Positions 48,381-56,206 of a DNA stretch of 64,000 nt are shown one piece after another (the first letter of the stretch is position 1; each line of letters begins with the position of its first letter). The translations under genes and the position numbers were made by a program. Location of the stretch: the IMG/VR virus record IMGVR_UViG_3300002053_001113, positions 18,650 through 82,649 of that record, one strand, 5' to 3'. The DNA is from a virus. The notes beneath the pieces are model-generated. The model was given only the letters and a program-made list of their open reading frames with translations, did not search any database and was not told the origin of the DNA.

Positions 48381-48838
48381 TTATTAGCCTCCCATTCTGC
48401 ATAACTATTATCAGTCTCATACAATTTAATCTTAATACAAAACAAAACCAAACCTTTGTTTTCAAAAACTGTATTAAGTGTTTGTCCTATCCACTTTGCC
48501 ATATTCTCTGCTGTTAAACGCCCATTAAAATCAAATAATTTTTGTCTTATTTTTTGATGTAAAAACCCAGCTATCTCACAAGACGTTTCATCATTTTTAT
48601 TATAAGCAAGTGCATGGTCCATCTTGTCTATAATTTCTTCCTTAACTATCTTTTTTAAATCACTAAAATCAATAACCATACCTAGACTTGATTTATCTCC
48701 TACTATTAGACCATCTCCATTTCTAGCAACTGTCACTTCTAACTTATAATTATGTCCATGAATATTTTTACATAAACCACAATGTCCTTCTAACAAATGC
48801 GCCATTGCAAAATCAAAATTCTTCGTTATTGTTATCAT
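48377..48838 (-). CDS. queD: 6-carboxytetrahydropterin synthase
   Basis: 153 aa from the ATG at 48838 (SD GGAGGGAG). QueD turns dihydroneopterin triphosphate into 6-carboxytetrahydropterin. Zinc histidines H13, H28 and H30 (AMAHLLEGHCGLCKNIHGHNY), catalytic Cys C20 or C23, MVIDFSDLK, MDHALAYN, TAENMAKWI and YETDNSYAEW are all present. Overlaps the next gene by 4 nt and leads the deazapurine operon. Confidence 0.9.
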   Translation of the reverse strand: MITITKNFDFAMAHLLEGHCGLCKNIHGHNYKLEVTVARNGDGLIVGDKSSLGMVIDFSDLKKIVKEEIIDKMDHALAYNKNDETSCEIAGFLHQKIRQKLFDFNGRLTAENMAKWIGQTLNTVFENKGLVLFCIKIKLYETDNSYAEWEANK

Positions 48839-49226
48839 TTTCTCCCTCCATTTTAAGCCAAGCAATATACTCCTCACCTTCTTCCTCTTTTGGTTTTTTT
48901 GTTAAGATTTTTGCCTTTGGGTTTCTCTGTCTCCTATACTTCATTATATCATCTTCAGTAATTTTTAATTTGTTTAATAATAAATTAATCAACTCAACAA
49001 TCTCCTTACCTTTGTGTGTCAATATTAATATGTGTTTTCTTCCTTCTTTTTTTATTGTAATCCAATCTTTTTTAACAAAGGTTTTCTTTAAATTATGCAA
49101 GTGTGAGTAAGTTATTAAAGTTTCATAATAAATATCTAACACAGATTTTTGATTATTACCCTTTTCAATAGCTTTAAACATAATCATAAAGTCTGGTACT
49201 ATTATACGTTTCTCATCTGTTTTCAT
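48813..49226 (-). CDS. Winged-helix-like protein
   Basis: 137 aa from the ATG at 49226 (after the upstream stop). Helix-turn-helix-wing pattern: SVLDIYYETLITYSHLHNLK, then WITIKKEGRKHILILTHKG, the latter like the wing and final helix of MarR-type regulators. Acidic tail. Likely regulator of the deazapurine genes or replication operon. Confidence 0.5.
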   Translation of the reverse strand: MKTDEKRIIVPDFMIMFKAIEKGNNQKSVLDIYYETLITYSHLHNLKKTFVKKDWITIKKEGRKHILILTHKGKEIVELINLLLNKLKITEDDIMKYRRQRNPKAKILTKKPKEEEGEEYIAWLKMEGENDNNNEEF

Positions 49227-49227
49227 T

Positions 49228-49731
49228 TTACATTCCCCATTTATCCAACCCATGTTGAGGGTCTGGCACATTTGTCTTTCCAAACTCTTTAATTAAGTTA
49301 AAATCAACACCATATTTTTTCCAAAATCTTTTCTTTACTCCGTAATAACTAAACCAGTTTGCCATATCATTTTTTATTATATTAATCAATCTATATTTAA
49401 TAGCATTATAATCATTATCAGATAATTGTAAATGTTTCCTAATCTTACTTATTAAAAAATCAAATTCTTCTTCCTCTTCAATTTGTTTAATATATTTAAC
49501 AAAAGGCATTCTGTCAAGCTTTGGTATTATACTCCAAGCCAAACTCAAATACATTTTCTTTGGTAACACAAAAACATATTTATCCAACCATCTAACCTGT
49601 ACACGTAATTTATCATTCATTGCTAACCATCTTTGTATAACGTATGGTTGTACCTCTGTTTCATCAAGTTCACTAATCCAATCACATTTTCTATTTGTAT
49701 ATAAATTTTTCAGTACTTCAAAAATATTCAT
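49228..49731 (-). CDS. Possible clamp-loader accessory subunit (gp62-like)
   Basis: 167 aa, helical. EVQPYVIQRWLAMNDKLRVQ and later PKLDRMPFVKYIKQIEEE recall the small clamp-loader subunits of T4-like phages (gp62), where an F/VIxR-x-LSMN motif is followed by R-x-P/F-x-KYIK. Its neighbours are a UDG, an RFC small subunit and a clamp, which supports that idea. The similarity is from memory of motifs, so confidence is modest. Confidence 0.4.
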   Translation of the reverse strand: MNIFEVLKNLYTNRKCDWISELDETEVQPYVIQRWLAMNDKLRVQVRWLDKYVFVLPKKMYLSLAWSIIPKLDRMPFVKYIKQIEEEEEFDFLISKIRKHLQLSDNDYNAIKYRLINIIKNDMANWFSYYGVKKRFWKKYGVDFNLIKEFGKTNVPDPQHGLDKWGM

Positions 49732-50297
49732 TTTCTTTCTTCCAAGAGTTTAAAATCTTTTAGTAAAACATCTTTCATTTCTGGTGTGTATGTTGCAACA
49801 GCAGGATGATAAAACGGAATAATTTCTGTTGTACCATACAAATCAACAGACTTAAAAACTTTACCGTGCACCCTACTTATGCTTTCTAACTTATCCTTTA
49901 AATTAAATTTTCTCATCACAAACTTGGTAGCATAATTACCCAAAGTGCAAATTACCTTTGGTTTAATTAAATCAATTTGTGCTGTTAAATAAGGAGTACA
50001 AGCTGCTATTTCGGTTGGTGTTGGGTCTCTATTATTTGGAGGACGACACTTTAATATATTACATATATAGATGTCACCTCTTTTTAAATTAACAGATGCT
50101 AACAATTCATCAAAAATTTTACCTGCTCTACCTACAAAAGGTCTTCCACTCTCGTCCTCATTAAACCCAGGTGCTTCACCAATAAACATTATCTTAGCTG
50201 ATGTGTCTCCTTCACCAAAAACATAATTCTTTTTACTTTTATATAATTCACAATTTGTACATTGCATTACTCTATCCTTAACATCTTCAATTTTCAT
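49728..50297 (-). CDS. udg: Uracil-DNA glycosylase, family 4 (Fe-S)
   Basis: 189 aa. Iron-sulfur cysteines C13, C16, C84 and C100; active-site GEAPGFNEDESGRPFVGRAG and the late HPA (FYHPAVATYTP). Removes uracil from DNA. This fits a viral PolB that lacks the uracil-sensing domain of cellular archaeal polymerases. 4-nt overlaps with both neighbours place it in the replication operon. Confidence 0.9.
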   Translation of the reverse strand: MKIEDVKDRVMQCTNCELYKSKKNYVFGEGDTSAKIMFIGEAPGFNEDESGRPFVGRAGKIFDELLASVNLKRGDIYICNILKCRPPNNRDPTPTEIAACTPYLTAQIDLIKPKVICTLGNYATKFVMRKFNLKDKLESISRVHGKVFKSVDLYGTTEIIPFYHPAVATYTPEMKDVLLKDFKLLEERK

Positions 50298-51193
50298 TTT
50301 ACCAACTCAATAATACTTGTTACAAAAACAACACGGCTATCAGCTCCCCAAGCAATATCCTTCTCGTTTCTACAACACATCTGTATAATCTTAAGATTGG
50401 GTGGGTTCTCCTCTAATGCTTTTTGCCAAAAATGCATATTAAGTTCTCTAGAATCTATAGTGCCTTCCATAACAAGTCTTTTTATATTAAACCAATCTTT
50501 TTCCTTTAACATATTCCACATCTTATCAAACATCTCATTAATTGGTTTAATATTCTCTTTTATTACATCCTTTCCTTCTGTCTTTAAATCTTGTAAAACT
50601 AAAACACAATTACGTATATTTGGATAGTTCTTATCAATAAGTTCATTTAAACCCTCATCAGTATATATCATCTTTTCATTCTCGCATATCCACTTTAAGT
50701 AATGTTTAATTTCATCTTTCTCTGGATATGCAAAAGGTATAACAACACAACGTGATATTAAAGGGTCAATCACTTTGTTTATGTTGTTACAAGTTAAGAT
50801 AAAAAACACATTGCTGCTATAAGTTTCCATAACATTACGTAAAGCATCTTGTGATGTTTTTAACATACCATCAAACTCATCTAAAAATACACATCTACGT
50901 TTTCCTTCCTTACTACTTTTTGTCATAGCAAAGTTTTTAACTTTCTCCCTTACAACCTCAATCTTTCTATCATCACTACTATTTAATATTAAAGCATCAC
51001 AATCAAGTTCATTAATTATCGCCTTTGCCAAAGTTGTTTTTCCTGTTCCAGGCGCCTTACTATAAAATAAAAAGTGTGGTATAGCATCTGGGTTTGATAA
51101 ATACTTTTTAATTTTTTCTTTAAATGCTCCAACTATACCATCAACTTTAGCAGGACGATATTTCTCAGTAAATATAACATCTCTTGGTTCCAT
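50294..51193 (-). CDS. rfcS: Replication factor C small subunit
   Basis: 299 aa AAA+ ATPase. EKYRPAKVDGIVG box, Walker A APGTGKTT (48-55), Walker B LDEFD (104-108), sensor-1 FILTCNN, and the SRC arginine finger motif (147-149). C-terminal collar domain reduced. Loads the sliding clamp encoded 11 nt upstream. Shorter than cellular RfcS (about 320 aa). Confidence 0.9.
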   Translation of the reverse strand: MEPRDVIFTEKYRPAKVDGIVGAFKEKIKKYLSNPDAIPHFLFYSKAPGTGKTTLAKAIINELDCDALILNSSDDRKIEVVREKVKNFAMTKSSKEGKRRCVFLDEFDGMLKTSQDALRNVMETYSSNVFFILTCNNINKVIDPLISRCVVIPFAYPEKDEIKHYLKWICENEKMIYTDEGLNELIDKNYPNIRNCVLVLQDLKTEGKDVIKENIKPINEMFDKMWNMLKEKDWFNIKRLVMEGTIDSRELNMHFWQKALEENPPNLKIIQMCCRNEKDIAWGADSRVVFVTSIIELVK

Positions 51194-51204
51194 TTTTAAT
51201 CCCC

Positions 51205-51801
51205 TTATTGTTCTTCAACACGTGGTGCTACAATTATAGTTATTACACTTGTCTCTGTCTTCTCCATTACTTTAGCTGGATAAGAAGTTTTTAAACTTAT
51301 ATATCTTCCAGTATTACTTATTACAACTTTTTTTTGCTCAGTTTTAAAAGTCATAACAGCATCCTTATTTAATTTAATATCATCAAAAACACTTTTTAAT
51401 CTAGTCGCTGTAAGTCCAAACGTCTCCTCAAACTCAAGTTTTGGTTCACCTGTATCTGTAGTCAAAAAATTTTCAGCTACTAATTCAATTCCAACAGATT
51501 TAGTTTTGTCCTTTACAGTTAATAAATTACCTTCTTTTTTTAATGATATTGTATCACCAAATCTGCCAAGAACATTAACAACATTTTGCAAATCACCAAG
51601 TCCAACAGCACCAAGTTCTTTATAGTCTTCAAACACACTCTTTTTTAACCACGCCATAACTCTTGCTTGTTTTGGGTCTGAGTTAGCATTAATCTTTAAC
51701 CCATCTTTTCCAAACTCCAACACAGTTTCAGTAATTTGTTGTGCTCCATCCATCCTTGCTTTCTTTAAAAAACCAACCAATACCTTTGTTTTTACTTTCA
51801 T
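51205..51801 (-). CDS. pcn: PCNA-like sliding clamp, short
   Basis: 198 aa versus about 245 for cellular PCNA. Beta-alpha repeats visible: VLVGFLKKARMDGAQQITET, GLKINANSDPKQARVMAW (with the clamp-type D-x-(A/S)-x-V/A), and a second half ETFGLTATRLKSVFDD. Lys-rich inner helices as expected. The C-terminal end APRVEE resembles the PCNA tail that binds partners. Adjacent to RfcS. Alternative: T4 gp45-type clamp, which has the same fold. Confidence 0.7.
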   Translation of the reverse strand: MKVKTKVLVGFLKKARMDGAQQITETVLEFGKDGLKINANSDPKQARVMAWLKKSVFEDYKELGAVGLGDLQNVVNVLGRFGDTISLKKEGNLLTVKDKTKSVGIELVAENFLTTDTGEPKLEFEETFGLTATRLKSVFDDIKLNKDAVMTFKTEQKKVVISNTGRYISLKTSYPAKVMEKTETSVITIIVAPRVEEQ

Positions 51802-51842
51802 TTAAATTACCTCCGTTATCTATTTTAAAGTAAATACAACAA

Positions 51843-51861
51843 CTATATAAACTTATTGATT
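51843..51861 (-). promoter_or_regulatory. Early-class promoter (variant)
   Basis: Minus strand GAATCAATAAGTTTATATAG about 45 nt before the clamp gene start. Two substitutions from the consensus in the BRE-side half. Confidence 0.5.
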
Positions 51862-54012
51862 CGGTTTTGAACTATCCTCCTCATCAATATCATGCCCCTC
51901 TCTTTTTAAAGCTCGTTTTCTAGCCAAACTTGCCATTCTAAAGAATTTTGTTTCATCAATAAAATCATAATAATGTGCTCCTTTTTTTCCTTCCATCTTT
52001 CTAAGCACACGTCCTAACATCTGTATTGTTTTTACATCTCCTTTATTAGCACCAACATTAATCACAATATCCAAACTTGGTATATCAATTCCTTCAGAAA
52101 ATATACTAATAGTTGAAACAAGCACATTCACGTTACCTTTAACAAATTCATCAAACATTCTTTCGCGTTCTTTCTTAGCTGTCTCACCATATAAATGCTC
52201 TACCATTACCAACTTTTCTAACATTTCCTTTAATAATTTACCATGGTCAATTAACTTGGTTAATATTAATATCTTTTTATTTTTATTCTTTTCTACCAAT
52301 TCCACAACCTGTAAATTTCTATCAACATTCTCAGATATAAATTTTCCATAATAATTATTATAATTGGGTGTTTCATTTATTAATCCAGTTTTTGCCTCAT
52401 TCTCTTTTCTTTCTATTAATTCTTTATCCATATAATTTTTAATAAACGTAATTTTTGGTAATACTAACCAACCTTTTTCTATTAAACGTTTACTGCTTAA
52501 ATCAAACACCTTATATCCTGTACTTGCTGTTATCATCATATCATTTCCGTCGTCTCTGTAAGCTGTTCCACTTATTCCTAATCTATATTCACTGTTGATT
52601 AACTGCCTACTTATTTTATAATAACTTTTAGCAGCAACCTTGTGTGTTTCATCAAATATAACAAACCTAACACTTCTCAAATAAGAGGCATATTTACCTA
52701 AACGCTTATTTAAAGTTTGTACCGTAGCAACTGTAATTGGTTTTATATCATCAGTACCAGCACCAATACTACCAACTTCAATTCCCAAACTATCTTTAAT
52801 ACGTTTTCTCGTCTGTCTCAATAACTCTATCTTATCAACAATAAATAAACTCTTAACTCCTAATCTTCTAATACATTCTATAGCAATTTCTGTTTTACCC
52901 CCACCAGTTCCAATCTCAAGTACTCCAATCTTATTACGTAAAAACGTATCAACTGCGTCCGTCTGATAATCCCTCAACACTACATTATTAATAAATTCGT
53001 TGGGCATCTTTATACTTGTTTCATCAAACTCTCTGTGGTCTTCTAATCTAAGTGCTAACTCCAACTTCTTATACTCAGCATAGTCCTTCAATGTTTTCAC
53101 TAATCCTTGTTTAAAACCTATTGGTAAACTTCTTGTATTTAAGTTCCAAAACTTTACAGTTGTCCTCGCCATTGGGTTTGCTTTCTTCATAAAGTAAGCA
53201 TTTTTTAACTCATAACTAAATTTCTTATCAATACCTTTATGTAATAACTGCGTCATAGGTCCTTCTACCTTAATGTTGTTTCCTATTACGTGTAAAGTAA
53301 AATTCAAACAACCTTCTTTTTGAAAACATAAATTTTTATAAGGACAAAAGAAATTACAATCTTTACACATTGGTGGAACCTGCCTATTATAAATAACAGC
53401 ACTCATTTTTTGTCGTATATCAAAATGCCATTTCTCTATATCTATAACATCTTGCATTGTAGGTATAACTGTAACCTCTCCTTTAGTACCAGTATATTTT
53501 AAATAATAAGCAGTAGCTTTTTTAGGTAGACGATTAAACTTCCTATAATATAAATAACAATAAAACATCAACTGTTTTTTATATATATCCTCACTTTCAT
53601 CACTTCTAGTTCCTGTTTTCCAATCAACTATTTCATCCTTCTCAGTATTAACCGCATCTAAATATGCTATTGCATCTGTATAAAATATCTTTAACTCAGT
53701 GCTTGTTATAACAAAGTTTTTGTTAATTCCCTCCAAAACCATTAGCCAATATTTATCTCTCTTTAATCTTAACAAACTTTCATCTAATTTATACTTCTCC
53801 CACAATGAATTAAATTCTTCCTTTAAATCTGGTAATTCAATATCTTGTGTATTATAATATATCTCCAGTGTTTTGTGAACTACGGTACCAGCATCTGCAT
53901 AACTTGTATCACCAGAAACAACAGGAACTTTAAGAACATATTGGTAATACCATTCACGTGGGCAAACTTCAAATACATGGTTTTGACTAAATGACGTTGG
54001 TTTCTTTAGCAT
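51853..54012 (-). CDS. Cas4/RecB-type nuclease fused to an SF2 (XPB-like) helicase
   Basis: 719 aa. N-terminal PD-(D/E)xK nuclease: SFSQNHVFEVCPREWYY (C17), D119, EIVDWKTGT (D130, K132), and an iron-sulfur cysteine group C216, C219, C223, C229. C-terminal SF2 helicase: RDYQTDAV Q-motif region, Walker A EIGTGGGKT (367-374), DETH (454-457), SGTAYR, and motif VI MLGRVLR. The helicase half resembles XPB/Rad25. An end-processing or resection role in recombination-dependent replication is likely. This combination in a single viral protein is unusual. Confidence 0.8.
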   Translation of the reverse strand: MLKKPTSFSQNHVFEVCPREWYYQYVLKVPVVSGDTSYADAGTVVHKTLEIYYNTQDIELPDLKEEFNSLWEKYKLDESLLRLKRDKYWLMVLEGINKNFVITSTELKIFYTDAIAYLDAVNTEKDEIVDWKTGTRSDESEDIYKKQLMFYCYLYYRKFNRLPKKATAYYLKYTGTKGEVTVIPTMQDVIDIEKWHFDIRQKMSAVIYNRQVPPMCKDCNFFCPYKNLCFQKEGCLNFTLHVIGNNIKVEGPMTQLLHKGIDKKFSYELKNAYFMKKANPMARTTVKFWNLNTRSLPIGFKQGLVKTLKDYAEYKKLELALRLEDHREFDETSIKMPNEFINNVVLRDYQTDAVDTFLRNKIGVLEIGTGGGKTEIAIECIRRLGVKSLFIVDKIELLRQTRKRIKDSLGIEVGSIGAGTDDIKPITVATVQTLNKRLGKYASYLRSVRFVIFDETHKVAAKSYYKISRQLINSEYRLGISGTAYRDDGNDMMITASTGYKVFDLSSKRLIEKGWLVLPKITFIKNYMDKELIERKENEAKTGLINETPNYNNYYGKFISENVDRNLQVVELVEKNKNKKILILTKLIDHGKLLKEMLEKLVMVEHLYGETAKKERERMFDEFVKGNVNVLVSTISIFSEGIDIPSLDIVINVGANKGDVKTIQMLGRVLRKMEGKKGAHYYDFIDETKFFRMASLARKRALKREGHDIDEEDSSKPNQ

Positions 54013-54051
54013 ACGTGCACCTCAGACAGTATATATAAAAAAATAAAAAAA

Positions 54052-54636
54052 TTATTTCACAAATTCATCAACAACGTTTTTGTGAACTTCTTCTTTTGTG
54101 GTTGGATTAATAACAGTCTCAACCTTAATTTTAGCCTTTGGTTGTGAGTTTAAGAAACCCATAAATTCTCTTAAACTAACTTCATTAATATCTTTCTCTT
54201 TAAAGTCTGCGTAAAGTCCAAGTAGTCTACTTGCTTGGTTGTTCCTATCACGAGTTATTGTTGGATGTGAGTATTTATCACCTTCACGTTTAAACACTCT
54301 AACCCCACTATAAAATTCTTGTTGTGCCTCTTCATTATAATATAAAACAAAGGTGCAATATTTAAAATCCTTGTCACCAGCCTTTGTTTTATCCCACACA
54401 CGGTCAAGTGGTGGCAGTATAATATCTGCTTTTTTTATTGTTACTACTTTTCCATCAAGATTAATTCTTGGTGGAGCCTTAACACCTTCTGGAGCTTTAC
54501 TCCAATCATATGTTGTTCCAGCACTGCCACTTGCTATTAAACTATCCTGGTCTTGCGGCACATCTGAGAATTCTTGTTCAGGAGCAGTGTCTTCAACTTC
54601 TAACTCCTCAAACTCATTTTTTTCTTCGTCTGTCAT
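54052..54636 (-). CDS. Acidic-tailed protein, possible ssDNA-binding protein
   Basis: 194 aa. Very acidic N-terminal ~35 residues, then a beta-rich core (KVVTIKKADIILPPLDRVWD, FKYCTFVLYYNE, IKVETVINPTTKEEVHK), compatible with an OB fold. Sits between its own early promoter and the nuclease-helicase gene. Assignment as SSB is a guess from charge and context. Confidence 0.4.
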   Translation of the reverse strand: MTDEEKNEFEELEVEDTAPEQEFSDVPQDQDSLIASGSAGTTYDWSKAPEGVKAPPRINLDGKVVTIKKADIILPPLDRVWDKTKAGDKDFKYCTFVLYYNEEAQQEFYSGVRVFKREGDKYSHPTITRDRNNQASRLLGLYADFKEKDINEVSLREFMGFLNSQPKAKIKVETVINPTTKEEVHKNVVDEFVK

Positions 54637-54691
54637 ACGTATCCCTCCATTACGTTTTTTATACGTTGTTAATGAAAGTAAAACTTACTAC

Positions 54692-54709
54692 TATATAAAT
54701 GTTTTGATT
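54692..54709 (-). promoter_or_regulatory. Early-class promoter
   Basis: Minus strand AAATCAAAACATTTATATAG, a consensus match about 55 nt before the start at 54636. Confidence 0.65.
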
Positions 54710-54719
54710 TTATAAAACC

Positions 54720-54780
54720 CCACAAGGAGTTTAAGTTTCACATATTTTCCAAGAAGTTTGGGGGACCAACTCCTTGTGAG
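54720..54780 (-). terminator. Long inverted repeat ending the late minus-strand cluster
   Basis: CACAAGGAGTT (54721-54731) and AACTCCTTGTG (54768-54778) are perfect 11-bp arms about 36 nt apart, with a GC-richer loop including TTTGGGGGACC. On the minus strand followed by GGGGTTTTATAAAATC. It separates the late cluster (upstream) from the early promoter at 54.70 kb. Confidence 0.5.
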
Positions 54781-54792
54781 GAAAAGAGGTGA

Positions 54793-54957
54793 TTAAAAAT
54801 TTAAGCCTAAACAATCATAACACTTATATTTACCTTTCTTTGTATAAATAAATCTATCAGTCATCTCTCCACAAAAGTCACACTCCACCTCGTAACCTCT
54901 ACTACCTGGTTTTTTTACTACCTCTCTTCTTCCTAATATCCTATCAACAACATTCAT
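54793..54957 (-). CDS. Late zinc-finger protein with ILGR motif
   Basis: 54 aa. Starts MNVVDRILGRREVVKK, a variant of the MDPVKKILGK motif, then C-x2-C ... C-x2-C (ECDFCGE, KCYDCLG). Last gene of the minus-strand late cluster. Confidence 0.5.
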   Translation of the reverse strand: MNVVDRILGRREVVKKPGSRGYEVECDFCGEMTDRFIYTKKGKYKCYDCLGLNF

Positions 54958-55061
54958 CTTTTCTTTTTTCTCCTTCCAATTGGACCACTGCCTTGTCCAA
55001 TACCTAATCCCCTTCCTTTGCCTTTACTCCTTACCTTACGTCCTGGTTTTTTACAAGCCAT
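54954..55061 (-). CDS. Protamine-like basic peptide, copy A
   Basis: 35 aa: MACKKPGRKVRSKGKGRGLG... ends RRKKKR. Extremely basic and Gly-rich. Nearly identical to the last ~30 residues of the 60 aa protein just upstream. ATGA overlap with the next gene. Likely binds packaged DNA. Confidence 0.45.
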   Translation of the reverse strand: MACKKPGRKVRSKGKGRGLGIGQGSGPIGRRKKKR

Positions 55062-55063
55062 AT

Positions 55064-55246
55064 TTACCACCTAAACCTTCCAATAGGTCCTCTACCTTTA
55101 CCAACACCTAACCCTCGTCCTCTACCTTTACTTCTTATTTTACGTCCTGGTGTTTTACACAAAGACTCTTCAAATTCTACTTCTTCCTCCCAATCTTCTT
55201 CTAATTCTTCTTCTCCTTTTCCTAATATCTTTTCCACTGGGTCCAT
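55064..55246 (-). CDS. Acidic-basic late protein with MDPVEKILGK start and protamine-like tail
   Basis: 60 aa: MDPVEKILGK, an acidic run (EEELEEDWEEEVEFEE), then CKTPGRKIRSKGRGRGLGV..., paralogous to the adjacent 35 aa gene. SD GGAGG. The tag, acidic linker and basic tail look modular. Confidence 0.55.
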   Translation of the reverse strand: MDPVEKILGKGEEELEEDWEEEVEFEESLCKTPGRKIRSKGRGRGLGVGKGRGPIGRFRW

Positions 55247-55264
55247 TTTTATTTACCTCCATTT

Positions 55265-55480
55265 TTAATAAGACATATATTCTTCTTCAGTTAATTTATG
55301 ACCATGAGCTGCTGCACGTTTTTTAGCACACTTAAAACATAAATCTGCAGCAGGGTTAGTTTTCTTTCCTTCGCATTCAAAACAATACTGTGAATCATAT
55401 ATATCAGCTTCTATTAATCCTTCAAAAAATTCTTTTGTTTCATAATCATGATTGCCTAATATCTTTTTAACTGGGTCCAT
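55265..55480 (-). CDS. Late zinc-finger protein with MDPVKKILG start
   Basis: 71 aa: MDPVKKILGNHDYETKEFF, then YCFECEGKKTNPAADLCFKC, a treble-clef-like C-x2-C...C-x2-C site, basic end. Paralogous to the proteins at 18213 and 55621. SD GGAGG. Confidence 0.55.
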   Translation of the reverse strand: MDPVKKILGNHDYETKEFFEGLIEADIYDSQYCFECEGKKTNPAADLCFKCAKKRAAAHGHKLTEEEYMSY

Positions 55481-55486
55481 TTTTAT

Positions 55487-55621
55487 TTACCTCCGTTCTC
55501 TAAAACCAACAACCATATGAGTAAGATGTGTATCATAATTTTCATCAGTAATTATAACATTACAATCAACACATTTAACATACCCTTTCTTTTTTCCTAA
55601 TATCTTTTTAACTGGGTCCAT
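55487..55621 (-). CDS. Late zinc-finger protein with MDPVKKILGK start
   Basis: 44 aa: MDPVKKILGKKKGYVKCVDC, followed by T-H-L-T-H: a C2H2-type site. Same leading decapeptide as the gene at 18213. SD GGAGG. Confidence 0.55.
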   Translation of the reverse strand: MDPVKKILGKKKGYVKCVDCNVIITDENYDTHLTHMVVGFRERR

Positions 55622-55627
55622 TTTTAT

Positions 55628-55807
55628 TTACCTCCTCCTTGGTGTACCATATTTACTTACCATTATAGCTTGATGCATTTTCAACGCTCTATTATATGCA
55701 CCCTTCTCACCATACTTATCAATTGAATAACAATGTATGGTTTTGGTAACACCTTTTGTGTTACAATGCACAACACACCAATTTCTTCCATACTTTCGTA
55801 ATGCCAT
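55628..55807 (-). CDS. Small basic late protein, 59 aa
   Basis: MALRKYGRNWCVVHCNTKGV... ends KYGTPRRR. Two Cys and several His may bind metal. SD GGAGG. Unknown. Confidence 0.5.
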   Translation of the reverse strand: MALRKYGRNWCVVHCNTKGVTKTIHCYSIDKYGEKGAYNRALKMHQAIMVSKYGTPRRR

Positions 55808-55812
55808 TTTAT

Positions 55813-55974
55813 TTACCTCCTCATTATTCCAGCTTTTTTCATTAACTTTTCAACATCTTTGCGTGTTAATAATTCGCCTTTCACGTTTTTTCCAAACCAC
55901 TGCCAAACATCTCTGGTTTTTATATATTTCCTAAATAATTTATTTCCTGCTACATCAACATAAATTGGTTTCAT
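55813..55974 (-). CDS. Small basic late protein, 53 aa
   Basis: MKPIYVDVAGNKLFRKYIKT...LTRKDVEKLMKKAGIMRR. Contains a short AP2-like or winged pattern but too small to assign. Follows the 75 aa gene after 2 nt. Confidence 0.5.
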   Translation of the reverse strand: MKPIYVDVAGNKLFRKYIKTRDVWQWFGKNVKGELLTRKDVEKLMKKAGIMRR

Positions 55975-55976
55975 AT

Positions 55977-56204
55977 CTACCACTCTCCTTCATAACCTTC
56001 TTTATATTCCTTTACCTTTCTTTCAACAACCTCAGGTTCTAAACCAGTAATAATTTTCTGCATACCTGCTATAGCAATCTCATCCTGCCTCATTACATTT
56101 TTTGGTTGACAGTCTTTCCAATCAGGAACACCATCCATATCAGTGTCCTTCTTTCTGTGTTTTGTTCCAATTATTTTATTTATTGATTTGTCTATATTAA
56201 ACAT
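55977..56204 (-). CDS. IDKSI-motif protein with calcium-loop, short paralog
   Basis: 75 aa from the ATG at 56204 (SD GAGG). MFNIDKSINKIIGTKHRK then DTDMDGVPDWKDCQPKN, matching the N terminus of the 163 aa protein at 17716. The C-terminal 30 residues form a charged helix. The D-x-D-x-D-G-V-P-D loop should bind calcium. Confidence 0.6.
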   Translation of the reverse strand: MFNIDKSINKIIGTKHRKKDTDMDGVPDWKDCQPKNVMRQDEIAIAGMQKIITGLEPEVVERKVKEYKEGYEGEW

Positions 56205-56206
56205 CT

